The translations under genes and the position numbers were made by a program. Shown one piece after another: positions 12,365 through 25,291 of a stretch of DNA of 64,000 nt. This DNA comes from Hordeum vulgare subsp. vulgare. Its lineage: Eukaryota; Streptophyta; Magnoliopsida; Poales; Poaceae. The first letter of the stretch is position 1. Each line of letters opens with the position of its first letter. The notes below the pieces were generated by a model that saw nothing but the letters and a program-made list of their open reading frames with translations, was not told the DNA's origin and searched no databases. The DNA is taken from contig NC_058524.1 in NCBI RefSeq assembly GCF_904849725.1, positions 545,665,763 to 545,729,762 of the forward strand, given 5' to 3'.

Positions 12365-13523
12365 ATACGGGATTGATTGAATCCCCGACATCGTGGTTCA
12401 TCCGATGAGGTCATCATGGAACATGTGGGAGCCAACATGGATATCCACACCCTATTGTTGGTTATTGACCGGAGAGATGTCTCGGTCATGTCTGCATGGT
12501 TCCCGAACCCGTAGGGTCCACACACTTAAGGTTCGATGACGCTAGAGTTGTAATGGGAATAGTATGTGGTTACCAAAAGTTGTTCGGAGCCCCGGATGAG
12601 ATCCCGGACATCACGAGAAGCTCCAGAATGGTCAGGAGGTAAAGATTCATATATAGGAAGTGGAGATTTGATCGCCTGAAATGTTTTGGGGATCATCGAT
12701 ATTGTACTGGGACCACCGGAAGGGCTCCGGGGTCTACCGGGAGGGGCCACTAGCCCCGAAGGGCCACGTGGGCCAAAAGTGGAAGGGAACCATGTTGGAA
12801 ATATGCCCTAGAGGCAATGATAAATAGTTATTATTATATTTCCTGTTTAAAGATAATCGTTTATTATCCATGCTATAATTGTATTGAATGAAAACATAGA
12901 TACATGTGTGGATACATAGAGAAAACAATGTCCCTAGCAAGCCTCTAGTTGGCTAGCGAGTTGATCAATGATAGTCAAGGTTTTCTGACTATGTGCAAGT
13001 GTTGTCACTTGATAACTGGATCACATCATTAGGAGAATCATGTGATGGACTAGAGCCAAACTATGAACATAGCATATTGATCATGTCGTTTTATTGCTAT
13101 TGTTTTATACGTGTCAAGTATTAGTTCCTGTGACCATGAGATCATATAAGTCACTGGCACCGGAGGAATACCTTGTGTGCATCAAACGTCACAACGTAAC
13201 TGGGTGACTATAAAGGTGCTCTACAGGTATCTCCGAAGGTGTACGTTGAGTTAGTATGGATCAAGACTGGGATTTGTCACTCCATGTGACGGAGAGATAT
13301 CTCGGGGCCCACTCGGTAATACAACATCACACACACACACACTTCCTCTTCTGACTCTAGTGACTGTGAACCTGATGACTCTCAAAAACGCAGTTACTGC
13401 CTAATATGGCGACGCCCACTTCCCACCACCCACCTCGGCGGTCTCATGGCGATCTGGACTTCTAGCCGGCATTGATCCTCGCTCTCCGCTCATCCTCTCA
13501 CGTGAACTCTCACGATCTCTTAC

Positions 13524-16500
13524 GTGGTCGTGCATGGCTCGCATGGATGGTTCCATGTTGGATCTGGTTTTTTTCCCGGTTTGGCCTTCACAGATGAGGT
13601 TTTTCAACACTCTAGTTTTCCGGTACATCCACTGAATCATCACCGCCCGTTCATTATGGTGGTGTCCTTTGGACGTCAAGCTTTCCGTCTCTCTGCGGAT
13701 TCAGTCGCCGCTGCGCTTGAATCTGCCATTGGAGGTTCAGTCATTGAGCTGCGGGTTTCTCAAGTCACAGACTCAGTTTTCTCCTTCAAGGTCTCTTGCA
13801 AGCAAGTTGGTTTTCACATTTTGGCCTTACGTTCTTACAAGTGTTCGAGCTTTAAGTGATTTTTTCATGTATGGGGCAATGGTGGTCCTAATTGGCGTCG
13901 GGAATTTTCATTATGGAAGAAACAATGTGATGCAGAATGGATCATTGTGAGCCCGTCCAAAAGAAGAGCGGCTCTAGGTCTGATGGCAATGCATTCCAGA
14001 CCTCTTAAGTCATCTTTTAAGTCGTGATCTTCTGCTTGCAAGAAATTATCTTTCGCAACCCTCCAGCAGTACGAGGTTTGCAAATGCTATCAATGCCCCG
14101 TCTCTAATGACGAACTTTTCACGCTCACACAAGCTGGTTATTATGTCCCTCCGCAGGAGCGTGTCATCATTAGTGCACCGCCGCCAGCTGAACTCCGGTA
14201 GACGTCGACATCGCTGCACATTACTTTTGGAACAGTTTGTCGGCAGGTGTCACCTTCCGGATCCTCCGGTACACAAATTGACACGAGCGATATCAGCGGG
14301 ATTTCTTCCTCTTGCGTGGATTCGGCTAATCCCTCCACGTTAGGCGGGATTTGAAATACTTTCAAAATCGCATTGTTGGAAGGTTCAGACAATGGGCCTT
14401 TTTCTGATCCCATTAATGGGTCTTTGTTGACTGCATCTTCAACTGGGCCAGATATTTCTTTACAGCCGGATATTCCTTCCACACAAGAGGCCCACCGGCT
14501 CTTTGACGAGTTGATTAATGGCATGGTTCAGGAGATTTTTTCTTGCACGATTTGCTCTTCTCGCGGGCATCTAGCTTCCAACTACACGGCTTCGCCGATT
14601 TTCTCTACGTGCGGCGGCGTGGGCCATACAAAATCTATATGTGCTTCCTTTATGCACGATAATTGTTTTACTTGGAAACGCAAGAGTCCCACCACCTCTC
14701 CTATCACTGATATCTCGGGAACCTCTGCTAATCTTGGGGAAACTGCAAAGCCTGCCGAGCAGTTCCTCCCTGTCTCGTCACCCCCATCGTCTCCCAGGAC
14801 TCCTTCTGAGCCGCCGCCACTGACGCCACCTCCTCCTGCTACGCCTCCCGAGATGGCAAACTTTGAGCTCAACCCTATGCGCTTCATCCTGCATGGGACA
14901 TAACATCATCGATGGAGGCCCTGATCGCCTCCCACGGACCTTCATCACGCCAGCCATCCCCATTACACGCAGGCATGAACAGTACATCATCGCCGAAGTG
15001 ATGCCAGCCCCTCCTGCTGAGCTGGTCGCCCAGGTACGGCAAGAGGTTGTCGCCCTTCTGCTTAATTGAGGGGGTTGGGTTTTTTGAACTCCGGGATGCT
15101 GCGGAAAGTTTTGCTGCTGTTCAGATGGTTACCCAAGACCTGGGGAACGACACTTTTTTATACATGAGGCACAATGACGGCGCAGGTTTTCTAGGTCAAG
15201 CTGGTTATCGTTAGGGCTGCCTCATGCTTTTGGGGGTCCCTTTGGACTTCCGCAACACAAATGATCTCCGAGCAGCGGTCAACACATTCGGTGAGTTCCA
15301 CCATTGGGTCAGTGATGATCCATATTTGGTTCGCTCCATTGTCTTCGCATACTTTCCAGATGATATGCTGGTTCCGCGGAGCGTCACTTTCTCAGAATAT
15401 GCCGCCTGGGGAGGTGCAAAGGTCTCTTGGCTAGCGCATGTGTACATCTTGGGAGCAACATTTGCCGAGCAGATGCCCAACGACGAAGACCATATGCCTC
15501 TCAATGGCAATCCCCATCCGCTTCCTGGGCAACTCGTCAACGATAATTTGATGTTTGCATTCCCGCCATACCCTGCTCTTGGGTGGAATGCGGTGCCACC
15601 ACCACCCCCGGAGCCAGAGCCTCAAGTTCAGGATGCAGGAGGATGGGGTTGGGAACCTCATGCTCCGGAAGCTCAACCTGCTGCACCAGAACAAGATCAG
15701 GAATCTATGGTCATCGACCGGCCAACTTCCTCTGACTCCGTCCAGGAGCTGGTGGCCGTGGATCCTCAGCCTCCTCTAGCTGGGGCCGCTACTGTGGAGG
15801 TGGCTGCTATTGACCCTGCCCCCCCCCAATGGTGGCGATGCGGTGGTAGAAGGCAATGCTAAAGAAGAAGTGCCAGAAGAAGCAGAGCATGCTGCGGAGG
15901 AGGCTCCTGTTTTCAATCCCCTAGCGATTGTCCCCTATTAGCGGCCCCCAGTCCAACCAACTAACCTGATTGTTGGTGCGGCCAGGGTTTTTTATGGTCC
16001 TCCACCGCCGCCTGTGATCTCCTGGTCAAGGTGTTTCAAAGCACTTATGGGCGTGGCATGTACTATGCATGTCCCTCGCCACCTCCAGATACCCACGGCG
16101 TTGCCGATCATGATCCCCAAGTGCTCATGGTCCTCTGCTTTTGATGATGATACTACGAGGCCAAGCTTGGTCTCCATGGATAGCACCCCTGCTCCTTCCC
16201 AGAATTAACTCCTGCTAGCACACTTCCATCAACTAAGGAGATTTTCTCTTTTGAATTGCCTGCAGTCACGAAGAAGGGGCCCCGCAAGCAAGCCACGCCC
16301 ATTGTTGACTCCTTAGTTCGTCGCTGCATGAGGGGTTCCATCAAGTGACATGGTTTCAAGCATGTGCTGCAGGAACTCCCAATGCACGTACCTAAGCGGA
16401 GGAAGCCAAAGGCCAAGCCCATGTAGGTTCCAGTGGAAGAACCAACATCTCAGGAGGAGGTCTCTCCAGCAACGCCAATCCGTGTGATTCAAGTAGTTGG

Positions 16501-16591
16501 CCAGCAGGTTGGGATTGCCACTAAGAAGCTTTCTGTGGATCGACTTATGGAAGATCCCGCTGTCTCCAAGCCCCCGTCTATTGATGTTTAA
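13524..16591 (+). pseudogene. LINE ORF1 (RNA-binding, zinc-knuckle) remnant
   Basis: Coding fragments in changing frames are seen at 13524-13859, 14373-14903 and 15224-15862, with a trailing piece up to a TAA near 16590. The first fragment (SFGRQAFRLSADSVAAAL) resembles the start of plant LINE ORF1 proteins of the DUF4283 type. The 14.5-14.6-kb portion has two zinc-knuckle-like clusters (CTICSSRGHLASN and CGGVGHTKSIC), one with its last ligand lost. A proline-rich stretch follows. The third fragment is a globular region (LGVPLDFRNTNDLRAAVNTFG) and a proline/glutamate-rich tail. The role in the LINE would be binding of the element RNA. Several frameshifts make it non-functional. Confidence 0.7.
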
Positions 16592-16725
16592 TTTAATCTT
16601 GTTATTGCTCTGCTTTGCTGGTTGTTCCGTTCGTCAGACTACTTCTCGTTGTCTTTTACAACTTTCTGAACCTTGGTTGCGTGGGTTATTATGTAACTCC
16701 GCTTTTGCTATCACTCATAGTTGTT

Positions 16726-19700
16726 ATGGATAGTAGATCCATGACAAGTTGGTGCGTACTCTGCTGGAATGTAAGTGGTTTAAATTCAGATCATAGGCAA
16801 CGAGCAATTCATAACAAAATTGATGAGAGATTGGCCTCAGTGGTTTGCTTATAGGAAACCAAAATGCAGTCCATTGATTTTCGGTCAGCCTGAAGCTTTT
16901 ACCCTAAAAGATTCGACCAATTTGCATACTCCCCCTCTCGTGGTGCCTCTGGTGGGCTTATAACTTTATGGAACTCCTCTGTTCTTACTGGAACCATAGT
17001 TGAGTGCCAACCCTTTGGTCTAATTATATATTTTACCTCGAATCATACTGCTGAATCTTGGACAGTAGTCAATGTCTACGGTCCTAGTCAGGGGGAGGCT
17101 AGAGACCGTTTTGTCAGCTGGCTCTACAATCTCAACATCCCTGCCGATGCTAATTGGATGTTGCTTGGAGATTTTAACTTTATTCAATCACCATCTAACC
17201 GAAACCTCCTTGGGGCTGATGTGAATGATATGTTCATCTTTAATGAGATTATTGGTCACCTAGGACTGTTAGAATTACCTATTAAGGCAGATCTTTTACC
17301 TTGTCCAATATGCAAGATTCACCACTGCTGGAACTATTGGATTGGTTCTTCACTTCTGCTAATTGGATTTCATCATATCCTCTTACATAGGTTCTACCTT
17401 TAGCCAAAATTGCATCTGACCATGTCCCCTATGTAGTAATAGTCAACACTTCCATCCCAAAATGCAATCTATTTCGGTTTGAAAACTATTGGGTGGAGAT
17501 GGATGGTTTCATGGACTGTGTTAAGGATTCTTGGAAGATTCCCTCTAAGAAAGGCCACATCACTGCTATCATCATGGACAAGTTGAAACACTTGAGACAG
17601 ACCCTAAAGAAATGGCAAACAAACCTCTCTCAGCTCAAACTACTCATTACTAGATGCAACCAAGTAGTGCTTTGCCTTGATGATCTTGAAGAGCTTAGAC
17701 CTCTGTCCAGACCCAAAGCTAACTTCAGGGTAATTGTAAAACTCCACCTAGATCATCTTTTGCATCTATAGTTCCTCTACTAGAAAAAAGAGCCACCATC
17801 AGATTCATCAAGGTTGGAGAAGAGAACACTAAGTTCTTCCATGCCATGTCAACTGAAAGATATAGAAGAAATTCTATTTCATCTCTTAAGATGAATGATG
17901 GATCCATCATCTCTGATCATGAGCAGATTGCTGGGTGATTCTGGGCTTCTTTCAAGGACAGGATGGGATCCTCTCAAGGTATTAACATGGCATTTAACCT
18001 TCAGTCCCTCATTCATAAGTTGGATGGACTTGATGTTCTCACACAGCCATTTTCCAAGATGGAAATGGATAAGACTGTGCAAGAAATGCCCATTGACAAA
18101 GCCCCTGGTCCAGATGGTTTCAATGGTCTCTTCTTGAAGAAATGCTGGGCTATTATTTGCTCTGAATTTTATCAACTTGCTGCTGATTTCCATGCTGGCA
18201 CTGCAAAGCTGGAAAATATGAACTCATCCTATATTACTTTGATACCCAAGAAGAGTTCACTTGAGCAAGTTGGTGACTTCAGACCTATCTCTCTAACTGG
18301 GATGGGGCTTAAGTTCTTATTGAAAATGGTGGCCAACAGACTATAGTTACAATTATGAAGTGCATCCACAAAAACCAATATGGCTTTATCAAGTCTAACC
18401 ATACAAGATTGTGTGGGCTGGACCCTGGAGTATCTGCACCAATGTCATCAATCCAAAAAGCCCATTGTCATCCTCAAACTGGATTTTGAGAAGGTGTTTG
18501 ACTCTGTGGAGCATGAGTTCATCTTTCAGGTCCTCAGACACAAAGGTTTTAATGATAGATGGATACTATGGGTGCAACAGTTACTCACCTCTGGCTCTTC
18601 CTCGGTCCTTCTAAATGGAGTTCCTGGTAGAAAGTTCATGTGCAAGAAAGGGGTCGGGCAGGGGGTTGCCATGTCCCCTCTTCTTTTTGCAATTGCTGCA
18701 CACTTCCTTCAAACCTTGGTTAATAAACTTTTGGAGGACGGCCTAATCCAGCTGCCAATTCCTTGTCATGACAAAGATTTCCCCATAGTACAATATGCTG
18801 ATGACACTCTCATCATTTTGCCTGCAGTGGAATCTCAGTTGCTTGAATTCAAACGGATGCTACTTCTCTTCTCCCAATCCACTGGTCTCCAAGTGAACTA
18901 CACAAATCTGCCTTGCTACCCATAAACATTGATCAAGGGCAACTCCAGATGCTAGCTGACTCCATTGGTTGCAAGGTAGGCTCCTTGCCCTTCACATATC
19001 TTGGCTTGCCCGTTGGAACAACCAAACCAAGGATCATTGACCTCATGCCCTTGGTGGATCATATGGAAAGAAGACTCAGTGCTAGCTCCTCCTTCCTAGC
19101 TCAGGGGGCCGTTTACAATATTTAAATTAAGCTCTGTCCTCGGTACCAATCTTCTTCCTCTGCAGCTTAGATATTCCACCAGGGATTCTCAAACAGCTTG
19201 AAAGGATTCAAAGGCAATGTTTCTGGAGAAAGAATGGCCAGGATCATGCCCCCTCTCTTGCTGCCTGGGACCTTCTGTGCAGACCTAAGATGAAAGGTGG
19301 TTTGGGGATCATGAATCTTGTTGTCCAGAATGAAGCTCTGTTACTCAAACATGTGGACAAATTCCTGAACAAAGCTGATATACCCAGGGTTAAGTTAATT
19401 TGGGACACATACTACCACAACACAGTTCCCCAGGGTACCTCACTCTATGGATCTTTTTGGTGGAAGGACATCTGCAAGAGACTGGATAATTTCAGGGCTG
19501 TTACCTATGTTCAGCCCAACAGAGGTGATACTTTTTTGTTTTGGACTGATTCCTCGTTGATTGGGGATTCCACCAGGCCTCTAGCTTCCAGGTTCCAAAG
19601 GTTGTTCTATTTTGTCATTGACTCTTTCTGCACTGCTGAGGAGGTGTTCCATGCTTTCCAAGAGAACAGTATGCTCTCGATGTTCCACTTGCCTCTCTCT

Positions 19701-20263
19701 GGCCAGGCCTATCATGAATTAAGCTATGTCAACACTCTGCTCCAGAATCTTGCTTTAGACCCTTCTGCTACTAATATCTGGCTCTGGAGTAAAGATTCTA
19801 TAGCTTACACTGCTAAGAAATACTATATCCATATCCACCAGCCTATCATTCCAAACCCTCTGCTCAGTTGGATCTGGAAGAGTTGTTGTACCATGAAAAT
19901 CAGGATGTTTGCCTGGTTGCTCATCATGGATAGGTAAAAGAGGATAGGGATCATGTGTTCTTCAACTGTCTTTTCAGTACCAGGGTCCGGAATTACCTTC
20001 AGATATCATGGCAGGGACACTCTATGTGGTCTACTTCATTGGCTGTAAGGAAAGACTTTCAACACCCCATCTTATCGGAAGTAGTCTTTACTGCTTGTTG
20101 GAACATCTGGACAGCGAGAAATGCAAAAGTTTTCAACCATGAGCAGCCCAAGTTCAGAAAATGGAGATCTAGTTTTATTCATGATATCTTCCTTTTAGCT
20201 CACATGATTAAAGCTAGTTTTAGGGATGATCTCCTTAAATGGATCTCCTTTTTGCCTCCTTGA
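16726..20263 (+). pseudogene. LINE ORF2: endonuclease-reverse transcriptase remnant
   Basis: From the ATG at 16726 the AP-endonuclease-like domain shows CWNVSGLN, ETKMQ, VNVYGP, LLGDFN and SDHVP. The reverse transcriptase follows, with KAPGPDGFNG, the ITLIPKK and FRPISL blocks, LDFEKVFD, the GVGQG turn and the catalytic YADD at about 18793-18804. The C-terminal part (19290-20263) has the WKSCCTMKIRMFAWLL block, typical of the zf-RVT domain of plant LINEs. An early TAG follows codon 43 and at least five frame changes occur further on. The protein would nick target DNA and prime reverse transcription; this copy cannot. Confidence 0.88.
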
Positions 20264-22313
20264 GGTTTGAATCTCAACCACCCTCTCTCTACTTTTGTAC
20301 ATTCTAATCCTCTCTTGTACATACAACCTCTTTTTATGGGAATAAAAGAAAAGGCTGTGGGGTGATTCCCTACAGTAGCAGGTCAAAAAGAATACAACAT
20401 CACACACAAGCCTTGCAAGCAATGTGACTAAGTGGAAGTCACGGGATCTTGTATTACGGAACGAGTAAAGAGACTTGCCGGTAAGGAGATTGAAATAGGT
20501 ATGCGGATACCGACGATCGAATCTAGGGCAAGTAACATACCGAAGGACAAAGGGAATGACATACGGGATTATATGAATCCTTGACACTGAGGTTCAACCG
20601 ATAAGATCTTCGGAGAATATGTAGGATCCAATATGGGCATCTAGGTCCCGCTATTGGATATTGACCGAGGAGTGCCTCGAGGCATGTCTACATAGTTCAC
20701 GAGCCCGCAGGGTCAGCACACTTAAGGTTCGATGATGTTTTAGTATAGTTGAGTTATATGTGTTGTTACCGAATGTTGTTTGGAGTCCCGTATGAGATCA
20801 TGGACGCCACGAGGGTTTCCGGAATGGTCGGGAAACAAAGATTGACATATAGGATGACTTCATTTGGTTACCGGAAGGTTTTCAGGCATTACCGGGATTG
20901 TACCGGGAATGACGAATGGGTTTCGAAAGTTCACCGAGAGGGGGGCAACTCACTCGGGGGAAGCCCAATGGCCCTAGGGGTGGCGCACCAGCCCTTAGTG
21001 GGCTCGTGGGACAGCCCAAGAGGGCCTATGCGCCAAGGAAAGAACACCAAAGAAAAAGAAAAAAAAGAGAGCTGGGAAGGAAGAGAAGGACTCCACTTCC
21101 CAATCCTAGTTGGACTAGGATTGGAGTAGGACTCCTCCTCTCCCTTGGCTAGCGCACCCTTGAGGGCTTGGCCCTCAAGGCAAGCCTCCTCCCCTCCCTC
21201 CTATATATAGTGGTGATTTAGGGCTGATTTGAGACAACTTTTGCCACGTGCAACTCAGATCTAGACACCATAATTTTACCTCTAGATCGTATTTCTACGG
21301 AGCTCGGGGGGAGCCCTGCAGGAGTATATCCTCACCACTACCGGAGCACCGTCACGCTGCCGGAGTACTCATCTACTTCTCTGTATTGCTTGCTGGATCA
21401 AGAAGGCCGAGATCATTGTCGAGCTGTACGTGTGCTGAACGCAGAGGTGCCGTTCATTCGACACTAGATCGGAACGGGTCGTGGGACGGATCGCGGGACG
21501 CTTCGTTGGACGGTTCGTGGGGCTGATCGAGGGACGCGAAGATGTTCCACTACATCAACCGCGTTTCTTAACGCTTCCTGCTGTGCGATCTACAAGGGCA
21601 CGTAGATCCAAATCTCCTCTCGTAGATGGACATCACCATGATAGGTCTTCGTGTGCGTAGGAAAATATTTGTTTCCCATGCAATGTTCCCCAACAAACCA
21701 GCCCCTAGATGGGCTGGTGCGCCACCCACCAAGTCCCAAGGTGCCTAGGGTAGCAAACCCTAGGGTGTGATGGCTGCCTTGGGTGGCAAGCCACCCCCTA
21801 GGGCGCCGCCCCTCCTCCTCTTGGTCGTCGCACCACCTAGGGGAAACACTAGGGTGGCCGGCCCTCCTCCTCCTCCTATATATATGGAAGGGTTTGGGGC
21901 TGCAAGACACACAAGTTTCTTTCTCCCTCGGTTCAGCCCTGCTCTTCCTCCTCCGTAGCGCTTGGTGAAGCCTTGCCGGAGAACTGCATAGCTCCACCGT
22001 CACCACGTTGTCGTGCTGCCAGAGCTCTCTCTTAACTTCTCCTCTCTCCTTGCTGGATCAAGGTGAAGGAGACGTCACCGGGCTGCACGTGTGTTGAACG
22101 CGGAGCGCCATTGTTCGGTGCTTTGATCGGAATCTTCCGCGATCTGAATCGCTATGAGTACGACTCCATCAACCGCGTTCATAGTAACGCTTCCGCTTAG
22201 CGATCTTCAAAGGAATTAAGATGCTCTACAACCTCTCTCGTTGTTGGTTTCTCCTACATAGGTCTTGGTATGACGTAGGATTTTTTTTTGAATTGCTACT
22301 CTGTTACCCAACA

Positions 22314-22848
22314 TCAACAACAACTAGAAATAGATTATACCCATTGGATTTTGGAAAAGGTCATATATAATCAAAACCCAAAACATAAAATGGTTCAATA
22401 ACTAGAGAGTAATTCATTGGCATTTCCTGACATCTACTAATATTACAAATTCTTTGACATCCATTACAAGACAAGACGAATTTACGAGCATCCTTGAAGA
22501 GAGTAGGCCAATAAAAACCATATTGTAATACCTTCTGTGCAGTTCTATGTCCAGCGTGATGTCCTCCGTAGGCCTAGGAGTGACACTTGTATAGGATCCG
22601 TCCCTATTCATGCTCAGGTACAGAACGTCTAATAATTCCATCTACTCCTTCTTCATAAAGGTGTGGATCGTTCCAAAAGTAATGTCTTAAATCATAGAAG
22701 AACTTTTTCTTTTGTTGTTATGCGAAACTAGGCGGTATAAATTTAGCAACGATGTAATTAGCATAATCAGCATACCAAGGAGCATTGCGTGAAGCATTTA
22801 TGACAGCTAATTGTTCATCAGGAAAGCTATCATCAATAGGTAGTGGGT
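22314..22848 (-). pseudogene. Athila integrase, zinc-binding N-terminal part
   Basis: On the minus strand this reads a linker starting at PIDDSFPDEQLAV, then WYADYANYIVAKF, then an HHAG-HRTA motif, QYGFYWPTLFKDA and a CNGCQRIC pair. Together these give the H-H-C-C zinc finger of Ty3/Gypsy integrases. Several stops interrupt it, for example in the PPSFA and VPEHE regions. It breaks off at 22314, where the Copia LTR inserted, so the catalytic core is not in the window. Confidence 0.75.
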
Positions 22849-24502
22849 TGATGGCGAGATGATCCATATACTTCTCGCTCCTCGTTGGTTACCCCTAGTG
22901 GATGCTTGAGATGTAGTCAACAACAAGTTTTCCCTCACACGGATACTGTGAGGTTATCGAACCAAGAGGACTCCTAGGACCAACAAGTAGGTGTCTTCCA
23001 CCCTGGCGCTAGCAGAAGACGCGGACCTGCACACACAACAAATAACTTTGCTCCCAACGAGTACAGAGAGGTTGTCAATCTCTCTGGCCTTGTAGTTTGC
23101 AAAGGATCAAAACACAAGCGGGAAGGTAATAGTAATTGCAACGGAAAACTAAATGAAAGCAGTAAATGATGGAGGTGTAAACAATGATGGTGATATGGAC
23201 CGGAGTCACATGATGTTCACTAGTGATGTCTCTCTCCTAAAATACTATAAATAATTATGCTTGGGTAAACAAATCACAGTTGGGCAATTGACTGAATTAT
23301 GAACGCACCGCAATGCTAATTATGCTACTTGATAGTTAGATGTTCAATAGTAATGGGCAGTATGCCAAGACAAGTAGACCGTTTATTCATCAGCATCTAC
23401 TTACTAATCATCCACCTTGAGATCTCTATCTAGAACATCTCGCCGGTATTAAGTTGCGAGCCCACCCAAAGTGCAAACTCAAAGCAACGGAAAACTGCTT
23501 TAACGAACTATGTGTAAGGTAAACAATCCTTGCAACCGTGGTCACAAGCACAGTTGTTTCTCCCTGGTGGCAACAGCACATCCCCTAGTCTCATGTTTCT
23601 ATCACTCAAGCTACACATCGAGGGGCATGAACCCACAATCATGCATAACACTCCCTCTTGGAGTTACAATCTACTACTTGGCCAAAGCAATAAATAGCAA
23701 TGGAGAACGTGCATGAATCACTAAGGAACATAATATAAAAGGATAATGAAATATATAACTCATAACAATCTGAACATAATCTCATAATCCATCGGATCCC
23801 AACAAACCGAGCATAGCAATAGCAAGAGAATTACATAGATGCCTTGATCATGTAGGGCAGCTCACAAGGAGTAACCATTGAAGCACAAGCTTGGAGAGAA
23901 GACATCACATAGCTACTGGTCATGGACTCATGGTCCAAGGAGGACTACTCACGACATGTCCGGGAAGCGTCCATGGTGGTGGAGAACCTCTCGGAGGTCA
24001 ATCCTCCCTACGGCAGGGTGCCGGGAAGAGGTCTCCTGACGATCCCGATCTCGGAAGTACTGCGGTGGCGGAAGATGGAGAAATTCGCAATTCTGGAAGT
24101 TGTGGAAGGGTTTCTTCTCGGGAGTCTAAATATATGCCAAAGGAGGGCACGAGAGGAGCTGGGGCCCACCCAAGCAGCCTCCTGGAGCAGCCTAGGGCCT
24201 GGCCACGCCAGCAGGTCGCCTGGGCAGCCCCTGGGGCCCCTCTGGCCCATCTTTGGTGATCTAGAAGCTTCTGTTTCGCTGATCATTTATATATTTTCCT
24301 GGAATTTTTCAGGCTTCGAAAAATTGGGTAAAAGCCCATGCAAAATAGACATTAATAGATAGAAACTGGCAATGGGTGCACTGAGTTAATAGGTTAGTCC
24401 AAATATGTTTAAAATGATATAAAAGTGTAGCAAAACATATAACAAAGTCACCCAAAAGATCATGGAACAAGCAAAAATTATAGATACATTTGGGACGTAT
24501 CA
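22849..24502 (-). repeat. Solo Gypsy LTR, 1654 bp, TSD tgggt
   Basis: The segment starts TGATGGCGAG and ends GGGACGTATCA (minus-strand reading TGATACGTCCC...CATCA). TGGGT flanks both sides (22844-22848 and 24503-24507). It interrupts the Athila polyprotein between the RNase H end (LENVLDDP) and the PIDDSFPDEQ linker. No coding sequence is supported. The sequence differs from the host element LTR at 40791, so it is a different family. Confidence 0.88.
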
Positions 24503-25286
24503 TGGGTCATCAAGAACATTCTCTAATCTAGACAAGTTATCTGCTACGGGGTTATCAGCGCCCTTTCTATCCATAATATGCAAATCAAATTCTTGTAGGA
24601 GAAGAACGCATCTAATAAGGCTAGGTTTAGCATCTTTATTTTCCATAAGGTACTTAATAGCAACGTGATCAATGTGAACATTTACTTTAGAATCAACAAT
24701 ATAATGTCTAAACTTATGCAAGCAAACACAACTGCTAAAAATTCCTTTTCAATGGTAGCGTAGTTTCTTTGAGCATTGTCTAGAGTTTTACTAGTGTAAT
24801 GGATGACATTTAATTTCTTATAAACACTTTCTCCTAGAACATCACCAACAACATAATCACTAGTATCACACATAATTTCAAAGGGTAGGTTCCAATCAGA
24901 TGGTTGAACAAGAGGTGCAGTTATCAAGGCTTTCTTAGGAATTTCAAATGCTTCTACACAATCATCATCAAAAACGAAGAAATCATCCTTTTGCAAAAGA
25001 TTAGTGAGAGGCTTAGAAATTTTAGAGAAGTCTTTAATAAATCTCCTATGGAAACCAGCATGACCAAGGAAACTTCTTATACCTTTAATATCTGTTGGAC
25101 ACGAAATGTTTTCAATAGCATGAACTTTAGCTTTATCAACTTCAATACCTCTTTCGGAGATTTTGTGTCCCAATACAATGCCTTCATTAACCATAAAGTG
25201 GCACTTCTCCCAATTCAAGACAATATTAGTTTCTTCACATCTCTGCAAAACTGGATCAAGGTTGCTCAAGCAATCATCAAAAGAAG
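24503..25286 (-). pseudogene. Athila RT C-terminal half and RNase H
   Basis: This continues the reverse transcriptase broken at 38145. The RT part shows LNWEKCHFMV, GIVLGHKIS, and IRSFLGHAGFHRRFIKDFS, followed by the RNase H part with CDTSDYVVGDVLG, VIHYTSKTL and NYATIEKEFLAVVFA, and, after a frame change, VHIDHVAIKYL and the closing NPVADNLSRLE. The frame changes near 24710, so the protein is broken in addition to the insertions. Confidence 0.85.
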
Positions 25287-25291
25287 TTTTG

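Larger units (their letters stand above)
13336..20390 (+). mobile_element. L1-type LINE, ~7.05 kb, 18-bp target duplication
   Basis: The element is flanked by the 18-bp direct repeat AATACAACATCACACACA (13318-13335 and 20391-20408), which is contiguous LTR sequence in the uninterrupted homologue at 48375. It carries a broken ORF1, a broken ORF2 with endonuclease and reverse transcriptase motifs, and a 3' end rich in short repeats (CTCTTGTACAT twice), finishing in AATAAAAGAAAAGG and a very short A-rich tail (CAAAAAG). Length and structure fit a nearly full-length plant L1 copy. Many stops and frameshifts show that it is old. Confidence 0.88.
12793..21695 (+). repeat. Solo Copia LTR (~1830 bp) split by a LINE, TSD aacca
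   Basis: The LTR comprises 12793-13335 plus 20409-21695. It starts TGTTGGAAATATGCCC and ends GTTCCCCAACA. AACCA flanks it on both sides (12788-12792 and 21696-21700), so a full element inserted and later recombined to a single LTR. It is clearly the same family as the LTR at 47848-49646: same start, same CTTGCCGGTAAGGAGATTGAAATAG-type middle, and same TTTCCCATGCAA-type end. A TATATATA box lies at 21202-21209. No internal domain remains. Confidence 0.9.
12365..22313 (+). repeat. Copia (Angela/WIS/BARE-type) LTR, interrupted by three insertions
   Basis: Only 12365-12792 and 21696-22313 belong to this LTR. They join at the duplicated AACCA. The left piece starts mid-LTR at the CACTA insertion. 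The right piece holds a TATATATAT box (21877-21885) and ends in CCCAACA at 22313. The sequence matches what I know of BARE/WIS/Angela LTRs in the order of its motifs: CACTTAAGGTTCGATGACG, the repeated CACCGGAAGGG, and GTGTTGAACGCGGA. The LTR abuts Athila-type integrase sequence, so it inserted into that element. Its 5' start and any internal domain lie left of the window. The flanking TCAAC (22314-22318) would be the target duplication. Confidence 0.75.

Noticed and set aside
14373..14903. A proline-rich frame that might be an independent host protein
   Set aside because: It sits inside the LINE between its other ORF1 fragments and carries the zinc-knuckle part of ORF1.
23891..24362. Open frames of 122 and 146 codons
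   Set aside because: They lie wholly inside the solo LTR 22849-24502 and show no domain.
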